Source: a virus. From it: a DNA stretch of 32,484 nucleotides. The stretch is from positions 1 through 32,484 of the IMG/VR virus record IMGVR_UViG_3300031951_000752; one strand, given 5' to 3'. Both the position numbers and the translations under genes were made by a program. Shown here piece after piece: positions 24,487-30,470 of this stretch. The notes below the pieces were generated by a model. The model saw only the letters and a program-made list of their open reading frames with translations. It had not been told where the DNA came from and did no database searches. How positions within the stretch are numbered: position 1 is the stretch's first letter; every line of letters starts with the position of its first letter.

Positions 24487-24505
24487 TTCTGGGAAAATCC
24501 CAGAA
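24487..24505. promoter_or_regulatory. Operator-like palindrome, copy 1
   Basis: TTCTGGGA-AAA-TCCCAGAA is a perfect 8-bp inverted repeat with a 3-base centre, and one more base pair extends it on each side. It lies between the leftward late genes and the gene at 24645. Four other copies occur at 25456, 26101, 27110 and 28069, all in non-coding DNA. Repetition in intergenic DNA suggests a shared dimeric DNA-binding protein. Confidence 0.6.
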
Positions 24506-24644
24506 CCGCCGTGCGGCGTGAAAAAAACATTGTTAAATCAATGAGTTACAAAGGGGCTTGTATTAGCAATGCTCATATGGTGAGATATAGGGGTCACGGC
24601 GACAGGGGCTTATCGGTCCCGGCTGATGACGCGGAGTAGATGTT

Positions 24645-25322
24645 ATGAGTAAGTCATCCAAGGTTGGCGCAGCCGTGGCTGCGAGTGTCGGTACCGTTGC
24701 GACGGTTCAAGGGATTGCGGACGCTATCGTCACAGCGTCCAAAGGTGGACGCGCCGCCGCCATGATGGCGCGGGAAGTGTGGGGCGCGAACTTCGCCGCC
24801 ACTATCAAGCCCCGCAGCGTAGAGCGTGAGGGCTTCAACGCGGCCGTACTGAAATCATGGACGGCCGACCCCACTAACAAGTCCCGCACGGCCGTGCGCG
24901 AACGCGGCGAGTACCGCTACGCGGAACCGGACGAACAGGTTGCGGAGGGCAACGGTACGGAACTCTCGCCGGGCTTCGTCCTGCAATACAAGGGCAATGC
25001 TCTCACCAAGTTGAAGCGCGAGACCCCGACACTCGGCGCCCTTGTGGCGGAACAGGCGAAATACTTTCAGGATATCTGCGCCGACGCATGGCGCAATCTG
25101 AAGGATGCCGATGCTAGCCTTAACCGCGTGGCGGGGGCGACGGCGGGACGCGGCGCGACTGGCGGTACCAAGCCCTTTGGGGACAGGTTCCACCGTGACA
25201 TTGAAACTAGGATTTTGAAGCCCAATGCCGCGTCATTCGAACGCGGCGATACTACGGCCTTCGAACCTAGCCTTATGGAGCGCGCCGTTGATGCCATGTT
25301 GAACGTACTGAAGAAGGGCTGA
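24645..25322 (+). CDS. Isolated GC-rich gene of unknown function
   Basis: The product is 225 residues; GGAG lies eight bases before the ATG. The N-terminus (VGAAVAASVGTVATVQGIA) is Ala/Gly/Val-rich, possibly a membrane-seeking or amphipathic helix. The rest is basic and charged, with YRYAEPDEQVAEGNGTELSP and a Gly/Arg-rich middle (AGATAGRGATGGTKPFG). No known domain is recognised. Base use looks richer in G+C than in the neighbours. It stands alone between two operator-like palindromes and has its own terminator. That is the layout of a 'moron' or separately controlled gene, but this is inference. Confidence 0.75.
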   Translation: MSKSSKVGAAVAASVGTVATVQGIADAIVTASKGGRAAAMMAREVWGANFAATIKPRSVEREGFNAAVLKSWTADPTNKSRTAVRERGEYRYAEPDEQVAEGNGTELSPGFVLQYKGNALTKLKRETPTLGALVAEQAKYFQDICADAWRNLKDADASLNRVAGATAGRGATGGTKPFGDRFHRDIETRILKPNAASFERGDTTAFEPSLMERAVDAMLNVLKKG

Positions 25323-25337
25323 CCTAGCCCAACCTTG

Positions 25338-25366
25338 GGGGGAGGCGAAAGCCTCCCCCTTTTTTT
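25338..25366 (+). terminator. Intrinsic terminator of the isolated gene
   Basis: A perfect 9-bp stem GGGGGAGGC / GCCTCCCCC with a GAAA tetraloop is followed by seven T, 15 bases after the stop at 25322. This is a strong classic rho-independent terminator for the plus strand. Confidence 0.9.
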
Positions 25367-25368
25367 GT

Positions 25369-25385
25369 CCCCGCGATTCGCGGGG
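25369..25385. repeat. GC-rich hairpin after the terminator
   Basis: CCCCGCG-ATT-CGCGGGG is a perfect 7-bp inverted repeat directly after the terminator. A further exact 12-bp palindrome, CGCGCATGCGCG, follows at 25411-25422. No T run follows, so these are not classic terminators. They may insulate the control region or bind protein. Confidence 0.4.
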
Positions 25386-25455
25386 GCTATACCAGTTCCA
25401 TAGGTGTGTGCGCGCATGCGCGTGGTTGCATCGTTATAGTTTTGCTTAAATCATT

Positions 25456-25474
25456 TTCTGGGATTTTCCCAGAA
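25456..25474. promoter_or_regulatory. Operator-like palindrome, copy 2
   Basis: TTCTGGGA-TTT-TCCCAGAA has the same arms as the other copies. It lies at the left border of the TTGGAACA repeat region and 90 bases after the isolated gene's terminator. No gene begins close by, so it may control a short transcript or the nearby repeats. Confidence 0.6.
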
Positions 25475-25484
25475 TCTCGCTGCA

Positions 25485-25501
25485 ACCCTGCGTAGCAGGG
25501 T
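25485..25501. repeat. Short hairpin next to palindrome copy 2
   Basis: ACCCTGC-GTA-GCAGGGT is a perfect 7-bp inverted repeat, eleven bases after the operator-like palindrome. It is not followed by a T run. It may be another protein-binding site or an RNA stem; nothing more can be said. Confidence 0.35.
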
Positions 25502-25603
25502 AACACAGTCCGGTTTTGCCGTCAACTGCCTGCTCTTTGTTCCAACTTCGCAGACTTTGTTCCAATTCGTTCCAACCTATTGGAACAAGTTTTTCCCATG
25601 TAG

Positions 25604-25860
25604 ATCAAGCACTTACAGCGTTTGTTCCAATGTTCCAAGTTTTTTGAGGTATACCTACCCCTGCATGGTAAAAAACGCGACCGGATGAGAAGGCAGCGCG
25701 GTGCGTCAACCCGCCAAAAAAATTTCACGGAGAAACCGCGCTACCCTAAAAAACTTGGAACATTGGAACAAACATCATTTTTTCTCTCTCTCTTCTTCTT
25801 CTATACTATAAGTATCTATCTATCTTCTCTTCTCTTCACCTAGCAAAATCAAGCACTTAC
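25604..25860 (+). repeat. 13-bp direct repeat pair
   Basis: ATCAAGCACTTAC occurs at 25604-25616 and again, same direction, at 25848-25860. The two copies bracket the 26-bp inverted repeat and the pyrimidine tract. Together they define a ~257-base unit inside the candidate origin. Confidence 0.55.
25620..25773. repeat. Perfect 26-bp inverted repeat
   Basis: The 26 bases at 25620-25645 (GTTTGTTCC...GTTTTTT, containing two TGTTCCAA boxes) are the exact reverse complement of 25748-25773. They are separated by 102 bases. It is the largest perfect inverted repeat I found in the window. It could form a stem or, more likely, present paired binding sites for a protein. Confidence 0.75.
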
Positions 25861-26025
25861 CTCGCCCCGCTCCCCGCTCCTTGCACTATCATAGTGTCCA
25901 CCTTTCCTATACTATCTGTCCCATAGCACAACTTTGAAAACTGGAACAATTGGAACAAATCCGCAAATCTTGGAACAAGCCAGCGGGACATGGAAAAATA
26001 ATCGTCAGTTATTTGTTCACAAGGT

Positions 26026-26054
26026 TTGACATAGTATAAGAAACATGGGATAAT
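26026..26054 (+). promoter_or_regulatory. Sigma70-type promoter for the right-hand operon
   Basis: TTGACA (26026-26031), 17-bp spacer, GATAAT (26049-26054) with an extended TG one base before the -10. It reads toward the gene at 26163. The start point would be about 26061, with the third operator-like palindrome about 40 bases further. Confidence 0.75.
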
Positions 26055-26099
26055 ATTAGAATGAAAAAGCGAACCGAAAAAGCCAAGTGAGTGCAGCGT

Positions 26100-26122
26100 C
26101 ATTCTGGGATTTTCCCAGAATG
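26100..26122. promoter_or_regulatory. Operator-like palindrome, copy 3
   Basis: TTCTGGGA-TTT-TCCCAGAA extended by two base pairs on each side (23 bases in all). It lies in the leader between the promoter at 26026-26054 and the first right-hand gene. It could act as a roadblock operator or as an RNA hairpin. Confidence 0.6.
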
Positions 26123-26162
26123 GATTACGGAGTAAGCCATGATGGCTCAACTAGGAGGTTAT

Positions 26163-26369
26163 ATGAGCGAGTACAGATGTGACCGATGCGGTAACGAGGT
26201 CAACCCCGCTCGTTACGAGATTGGATATACAACGTGTAAACCATGTGGTGAGAAGCGTGCGCGTGCGGTGAAGCACACGGTGCTGCCGTTGCATAAATCA
26301 AACTACATGGTACCTGCCAACCGCGAGGAGATTATGGGGTTCAACAACAAGGGGGGGTTCTACAGATGA
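26163..26369 (+). CDS. Small zinc-ribbon protein, first right-hand gene
   Basis: The product is 68 residues, MSEYRCDRCGNEVNPARY..., with two CxxC pairs (C6-D-R-C9 and C25-K-P-C28) giving a zinc ribbon, and a conserved-looking end HKSNYMVPANREEIMGFNNK. I recognise this style from many environmental phages. I chose the ATG 26163 after AGGAGG. An in-frame ATG at 26139 also has a GGAG six bases upstream and would add eight residues, so two starts are possible. It overlaps the next gene as ATGA. Function unknown; possibly a transcription-related or nucleic-acid-binding factor. Confidence 0.78.
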   Translation: MSEYRCDRCGNEVNPARYEIGYTTCKPCGEKRARAVKHTVLPLHKSNYMVPANREEIMGFNNKGGFYR

Positions 26370-26539
26370 ACGGATACGAGACTTGGGCAAACGTGAACCG
26401 CCTTGCGCGGTACTTGGAGCCGCCACGGTATGTGAGCCGTGAGGAATGGTTACGGCAGGAGCGCATAGCAGTCGGCAAAGTTTGCCGGTGCGGGGACTGC
26501 CTGTGTTGTGAGGAAGTTAAAAAGGAGAAGCAGCGATGA
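26366..26539 (+). CDS. Small Cys-rich protein
   Basis: The product is 57 residues, coupled at both ends by ATGA overlaps. It begins MNGYETWANVNRLARYLEP and ends with a tight cysteine cluster C40-R-C42-G-D-C45-L-C47-C48, then Lys/Glu. The cluster may bind zinc or another metal. The double coupling supports it as a real gene. No family recognised. Confidence 0.7.
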   Translation: MNGYETWANVNRLARYLEPPRYVSREEWLRQERIAVGKVCRCGDCLCCEEVKKEKQR

Positions 26540-26901
26540 CCAGACAAGCGACTAACCGCATCCTAGAGATGGTCGAGTGCGGTCTACTGGACAAGGATCA
26601 GGTGATTCTGGCCTGTCTCAAGTACATGAGCGAGGACGAGGTTGCAGACATGGCGCATGCAAACGAGTTCTTTTTCGCAGAGGAGAACGAAGACGAGAAG
26701 TACGCCCGTACTTGCAGCGAGTGCGGCAAAGGCATGAATGAAGGTTACTGCTTTGACGGTGGCAGAGCCTACTACTGCTCCGATGAATGTTTGCACAAGC
26801 ACTTCACGCCCGAAGAGTGGGAGGAGTTGTACGACGACGGAGAAGGTGATTCGTACTGGACAGAATGGGAAGACGAGGACGACGAGGAGGTGCAATCATG
26901 A
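26536..26901 (+). CDS. Acidic Cys/His-rich protein (zinc-finger-like)
   Basis: The product is 121 residues. A helical N-terminus (TNRILEMVECGLLDKDQVIL) is followed by a metal-binding-type segment with C60-x2-C63, C72, C81-x3-C85, H87 and H89. A very acidic end (EWEDEDDEEVQS) closes it. This looks like a treble-clef or FCS-type finger. It is between two coupled small genes in the early operon. Function unknown. Confidence 0.75.
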   Translation: MTRQATNRILEMVECGLLDKDQVILACLKYMSEDEVADMAHANEFFFAEENEDEKYARTCSECGKGMNEGYCFDGGRAYYCSDECLHKHFTPEEWEELYDDGEGDSYWTEWEDEDDEEVQS

Positions 26902-27068
26902 ACGAGAGAAAGCGAGTCATCGTCACCATCAGAGGTGGTATCCCCGAGGTACTTGAGGCACCGGATGGCGTCGATGTGGAGATATGGGACTACGACACAG
27001 AGTGGTATCCCAAAGACGAGTTGGAAGAAGACGAAGAAGGCGAGAAGTATTTCCCGAGGGAGTTCTAA
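26898..27068 (+). CDS. Small acidic protein
   Basis: The product is 56 residues from ATG 26898 (ATGA overlap). An N-terminal basic strand pair (ERKRVIVTIRGGIPEVLEAP) is followed by a run of acidic residues (DELEEDEEGEKYFP). Small acidic early phage proteins often bind host factors or mimic DNA, but there is no evidence for this one. It closes the first right-hand operon. Confidence 0.65.
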   Translation: MNERKRVIVTIRGGIPEVLEAPDGVDVEIWDYDTEWYPKDELEEDEEGEKYFPREF

Positions 27069-27072
27069 AATT

Positions 27073-27101
27073 TTGACATTGATGTCAAGGTATCTTATAC
27101 T
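27073..27101 (+). promoter_or_regulatory. Strong sigma70-type promoter of the DUF3150 gene
   Basis: TTGACA (27073-27078), 17-bp spacer and TATACT (27096-27101) is a near-consensus promoter. The -35 is within a 7-bp inverted repeat TTGACAT-TG-ATGTCAA (27073-27088). The start would be near 27108, so the fourth operator-like palindrome (27110-27130) lies right after it. Confidence 0.82.
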
Positions 27102-27109
27102 ATTCTTAC

Positions 27110-27130
27110 ATTCTGGGATTTTCCCAGAAT
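27110..27130. promoter_or_regulatory. Operator-like palindrome, copy 4
   Basis: TTCTGGGA-TTT-TCCCAGAA plus one base pair on each side. It begins about two bases after the expected start of the strong promoter, a common place for a repressor to block transcription. It is the clearest case for an operator among the five copies. Confidence 0.7.
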
Positions 27131-27152
27131 CAACCACGAGAGGTAAGTAGTT

Positions 27153-28064
27153 ATGAATGTTGAGACGGACAAGTTATTGAAGAAGCCGAACCACGTTATC
27201 TCACTTGCTACGTCCGCTATGTTGGTCGATGCGCGGGTGACGGTGTGGACTGGCACTAAACAAGACAGCGAAATCAGCGAGGAGGTCACTACTGCCAAGA
27301 AGGCAGAGCGGGACTCAGGCAAGTTCGTGAAGCACTTGCTAGCGAATTGTCCAGAGCATAAGCGTTGCATGAACTATCGCCAGATTGTCTACAACTGGAT
27401 GCAGCGACGTTCGTATGACTGGGCGGGATCGCTACGGTTACTACCTGTCGTGGACTATCCGAAGTTCATGGCTGAGTACGCACACCATGAGAAAACATTC
27501 TACGAGTTGGTCGATACCTTTATTCAAGCGTACCCGGTCATCGTGAGTAACCGTGCGTTTGCCTTGGGTGACATGTTCGATAGGAACGACTACCCGACAG
27601 CAGAAGAAGTCAGAGCCAAGTTCACGATTAACTTGTACCGCTCAGAGGTGCCGACAGGTGACTACCGGGTGGCTATCTCACAGGATGCGGTCGATGACCT
27701 TGCGGTGACTTACGAGCGACAGGCACGGAGTCTGGTCGAGACTGTGCTGACACAACAGAAAGATCAGTTGGTGGACATCATGCGGACACTTGCTGAGAAC
27801 TGTGCTGTGGAGACGGTTAGCGAGAACGGTGAGTTGAAGGTCAAGCGTAAGAAACTGTACGAGTCTACGCTGACACGCGCACAGGAGTTGTGTGAGACAT
27901 ACCGTGAGTTCAACCTGACAAACGACAGCGAGTTGGAGTCGGTGCGTAGTCAATTGGCTAGCGTTGTCGGTGGTCTGACTATCGAGAAACTGCGTGACAG
28001 CGACACGACACGTGTCGTGGTGCATGAGGGACTGACCGATATCTTGTCGAAGTTTGGTGTGTAA
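27153..28064 (+). CDS. DUF3150-family protein
   Basis: The product is 303 residues. The N-terminal part (SAMLVDARVTVWTGTKQD, then SEEVTTAKKAERDSGKF) and the central RSYDWAGSLRLLPVVDYPKF and FALGDMFDRNDYPTAEEVR lines fit what I recall of the DUF3150 pattern. The C-terminal part is helical. In bacteria this family is encoded with a MoxR-type ATPase and a VWA protein, as it is here. It probably is the partner or scaffold of that machine. Function is not known. Confidence 0.75.
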   Translation: MNVETDKLLKKPNHVISLATSAMLVDARVTVWTGTKQDSEISEEVTTAKKAERDSGKFVKHLLANCPEHKRCMNYRQIVYNWMQRRSYDWAGSLRLLPVVDYPKFMAEYAHHEKTFYELVDTFIQAYPVIVSNRAFALGDMFDRNDYPTAEEVRAKFTINLYRSEVPTGDYRVAISQDAVDDLAVTYERQARSLVETVLTQQKDQLVDIMRTLAENCAVETVSENGELKVKRKKLYESTLTRAQELCETYREFNLTNDSELESVRSQLASVVGGLTIEKLRDSDTTRVVVHEGLTDILSKFGV

Positions 28065-28068
28065 CTTG

Positions 28069-28089
28069 ATTCTGGGAAATTCCCAGAAT
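28069..28089. promoter_or_regulatory. Operator-like palindrome, copy 5
   Basis: TTCTGGGA-AAT-TCCCAGAA plus one base pair on each side, in the 75-base gap between the DUF3150 gene and the ATPase gene. No strong promoter is visible in the gap, so it may act on read-through, or a weak promoter lies there. Confidence 0.6.
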
Positions 28090-28139
28090 GACTTTGATTT
28101 ATGTAATTGTGTCGATTACTTAACCATGTGGAGATTGTT

Positions 28140-29249
28140 ATGGCTATTCAGTTTATCGAGCCTATCAGCGTCAACGAGTTTCGTAGCATCGTGCCGCTCT
28201 ATGCCAAGACGGTGACTGTCATCGGCATGGGTGAGCCGGGTGTCGGCAAGTCGAGCGTGTTGCGCGGCATCGCAGAGGATATGGGTGACAAGTGGAGGCA
28301 TCCACGTGATCACTACCCTGATGACAAGTACGAGTACATCTACGTGGACTGTGCCGTGCGTGACATCGGTGACACGGTTATGAGTGTGCCGGACAACGAC
28401 CGCACGAGACTGACGCAGTTGGTGTCTGACTTGTTCAAACTGTCATCGCCGCGACCGAAGGTCATCATGCTCGATGAGTTCATGAAGACTCCCAAGTTGC
28501 TGCAAGCGATGTGGACACGGCTCATGCTTGAACGATGCGTAGGTGATACCCCGCTGCCCGAAGGTAGCATGGTATTTGCCACGAGTAACAACGAGAGCGA
28601 CGGTGTTGGTGACACTCAGTTGGCACACTCTGGCAACCGCACGATGCGAGTGAGAGTACGCAAACCTACGGCTAACGAGTGGTTGCCATGGGCAGGTGAG
28701 AACAACATCGCCACCGTGATCCGTGCATGGGTGGCTATGAACCCATCGTCACTTGCGTCATACCTTGATGGTGGACAGGATGACAATCCGTACATCTTCA
28801 ATCCTGCCAAACGTGAGTTGTCATTCGTATCGCCACGGTCTCTCGCTCTGTCTGACGTTGTTGTACGCAGTCGTGACAAGGTGAGTGCGAGGGTGACTGA
28901 GGCGGCACTTGCCGGTGTCATCGGTGCGGCAGCAGCCAAGGACATGAGTAACTTCATGAAACTTGAACGGGAGTTGGTGCCGGTCAAGGATGTCATCGCC
29001 AACCCCATGGGAGTGAATGTCCCTGACAACAAGGCAGCGGTGTTCATGATGACATTCAACGCCATCGACACCATCGAGACGCAGGATGACCTGTCTAACT
29101 TCATGAAGTTCATCGAGCGTGTGAAGTCTGTCGAGATCGAGTCGTTGTTCTTCACCATGTGCATGCAGAGTAAACGTGTGGTGCGACTTGCTAAGAACAA
29201 CAGCCGAATCATGGACTGGGCCAAAGATAACTACGAGTTGCTGATTTAA
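28140..29249 (+). CDS. MoxR/CobS-type AAA+ ATPase
   Basis: The product is 369 residues from ATG 28140 (GGAG six bases before; the upstream in-frame start is weaker). It has Walker A GEPGVGKSS (residues 31-39), Walker B VIMLDEF (108-114) and sensor-1 ATSNNESDG (147-155). It continues into a helical region with arginine-rich strands (GNRTMRVRVRKPTANEW). This is the MoxR / cobaltochelatase CobS style of ATPase, which remodels partners, often together with VWA proteins. The next gene codes for such a VWA protein, eleven bases away. Substrate is unknown. Confidence 0.87.
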   Translation: MAIQFIEPISVNEFRSIVPLYAKTVTVIGMGEPGVGKSSVLRGIAEDMGDKWRHPRDHYPDDKYEYIYVDCAVRDIGDTVMSVPDNDRTRLTQLVSDLFKLSSPRPKVIMLDEFMKTPKLLQAMWTRLMLERCVGDTPLPEGSMVFATSNNESDGVGDTQLAHSGNRTMRVRVRKPTANEWLPWAGENNIATVIRAWVAMNPSSLASYLDGGQDDNPYIFNPAKRELSFVSPRSLALSDVVVRSRDKVSARVTEAALAGVIGAAAAKDMSNFMKLERELVPVKDVIANPMGVNVPDNKAAVFMMTFNAIDTIETQDDLSNFMKFIERVKSVEIESLFFTMCMQSKRVVRLAKNNSRIMDWAKDNYELLI

Positions 29250-29260
29250 CGGGAGGCGTT

Positions 29261-30460
29261 ATGAACACGGTCAAGAAGATTGATCCAGAGTTCGAACTCA
29301 AGAGAGCGCACGTGAACTTGCTGCGTCATCGTGAGACCTGTCTCTACGCAGGTGTCATCATGATGGGTGAGTCGAGCGTGGTGCATGACGCGAGAGCATG
29401 TCCAACCGCATACACGGATGGTGTGAACAAGCGTTATGGCGCTGATTTTTTACAGAGATTGACTAGGCCACAGATAGCGGGACTTGTTCTCCATGAAAAC
29501 TTCCATGTGTTGCTGAAGCACTTGCCTCGCCATCGTGACTTGATGAAGAAGAACGCGAGACTTGCCAACGTAGCGATGGACTACGTTGTGAATGACATGA
29601 TCCATGAGATTAAAGACAAGACTCTCGCAGAGTTGCCGCCCGGTGCGCTCTACCATCCCATGTTCAGCGGGTGGTCTGTGCGGCAGGTGTATGACCATCT
29701 TGAAGATGACATGGAGAAAAACGGTGGCAGCGGTGGACTGGGTGACGGTGAGCCGCTCGATGACCATGACTTTGATGCCATCGAGGAGATGACACCAGAA
29801 GAGTTCAAGAATCTCGATGAGAAGATACAGGAGGCCATACATCAGGGTGGAATACTTGCGGGCAAGTTCGGTAACAAATTGCCACGACAAATTACTGACC
29901 TGATGAAGCCAGAGATTGACTGGGCTGAGGTGTTGCGTGATTTCTGGACTAGCAGCATGCGAGGGTATGACGAGTACACCTACGCACGTTTGAATCGTCG
30001 AAGGTTGGTAGATGATTTGTTCTTGCCAACGATGTACTCCGAGAAGATCGGGCGCATCATATTCGGCATCGATACGTCGGGCAGTATCAGTCAGAAGCAG
30101 TTGACTCTGGTCGCATCGCGCATCGCCAATCTGTGCGAGACCATGCCACCTGATGAGATTGTTGTGCTGTGGTGGGACACCGAGGTGCGCGGCAAGCAGG
30201 TGTTCACGGAGGGTAACTTTGCCAACATCGTGTCGCTGATGAAGCCGATGGGTGGTGGCGGCACGATAGCATCGTGCGTTAGTGAGTATCTCGATGAGAA
30301 CAACCTGAGCGCCGATTGCATAGTGATGTTCACGGACGGACATCTTGAGTGTGATGTCAGATGGAAATCGAACGTGCCTACGCTGTGGCTTATCGACAAG
30401 AACGGTAACGAGTCGTTCAAGCCGCCGATGGGTACGCAGAAAGTGAAAATCAACCGATAG
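29261..30460 (+). CDS. VWA protein with N-terminal metallopeptidase-like domain (DUF2201 type)
   Basis: The product is 399 residues. The N-terminal part has a zinc-peptidase-like HENFH (residues 78-82) in GLVLHENFHVLLKH and a following NVAMDYVVND helix. The C-terminal part has a VWA domain with MIDAS DTSGS (271-275), a Thr at GGGGT (331-335) and FTDGH (357-361). This is the DUF2201 pattern seen with MoxR ATPases. With the ATPase and DUF3150 genes it forms a three-gene unit. Whether it cuts proteins is unknown, but both HExxH and MIDAS residues are intact. Confidence 0.87.
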   Translation: MNTVKKIDPEFELKRAHVNLLRHRETCLYAGVIMMGESSVVHDARACPTAYTDGVNKRYGADFLQRLTRPQIAGLVLHENFHVLLKHLPRHRDLMKKNARLANVAMDYVVNDMIHEIKDKTLAELPPGALYHPMFSGWSVRQVYDHLEDDMEKNGGSGGLGDGEPLDDHDFDAIEEMTPEEFKNLDEKIQEAIHQGGILAGKFGNKLPRQITDLMKPEIDWAEVLRDFWTSSMRGYDEYTYARLNRRRLVDDLFLPTMYSEKIGRIIFGIDTSGSISQKQLTLVASRIANLCETMPPDEIVVLWWDTEVRGKQVFTEGNFANIVSLMKPMGGGGTIASCVSEYLDENNLSADCIVMFTDGHLECDVRWKSNVPTLWLIDKNGNESFKPPMGTQKVKINR

Positions 30461-30470
30461 GAGATAAGTT

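Larger units (their letters stand above)
24308..24644. other. Divergent control region between late (left) and right-hand genes
   Basis: No gene is supported in these ~337 bases. They hold the possible terS promoter, a 10-bp palindrome ACCACGTGGT (24397-24406), and a G-rich block on the plus strand (24424-24481). The first operator-like palindrome follows (24487-24505), then a short CGCCG/CGGCG hairpin just downstream of it, and a leader to the gene at 24645. Being next to terS, it is also a place where a packaging signal could lie. Confidence 0.5.
25502..26025. other. Non-coding region with dense TTGGAACA/TGTTCCAA repeats (candidate replication origin)
   Basis: No convincing gene exists here. 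At least ten 8-mers of the type TTGGAACA (or reverse TGTTCCAA, a few with one mismatch) occur between 25536 and 25979 in both directions. Some are 9-20 bases apart (25536/25556, 25622/25631, 25755/25763, 25941/25950/25970). Also present are a perfect 26-bp inverted repeat, a 13-bp direct repeat, a 25-base pyrimidine tract (25778-25802) and AT-rich TATC/CTATACTAT runs. Iterons plus an AT/pyrimidine-rich segment are typical of replication origins. This could also be a large regulatory site. The initiator is not in the window. Confidence 0.45.

Noticed and set aside
24261-24530. Minus-strand frame of 89 codons in the divergent control region
   Set aside because: It overlaps terS in another frame, has no ribosome site, and its Pro/His-rich sequence comes from the G-rich block.
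25522-25843. Short frames on both strands within the repeat region
   Set aside because: They repeat odd peptides such as LEHWNK and FQCSK that arise from the TTGGAACA boxes, and they lack ribosome sites.
26061-26090. Nine-codon frame MKKRTEKAK right at the predicted transcription start
   Set aside because: It could be a leader peptide, but there is no ribosome site before it and it is too short to support.
25857-26150. Minus-strand frame of 97 codons over the promoter
   Set aside because: It covers the promoter and palindrome of the right-hand operon and has no start signal; treated as chance.
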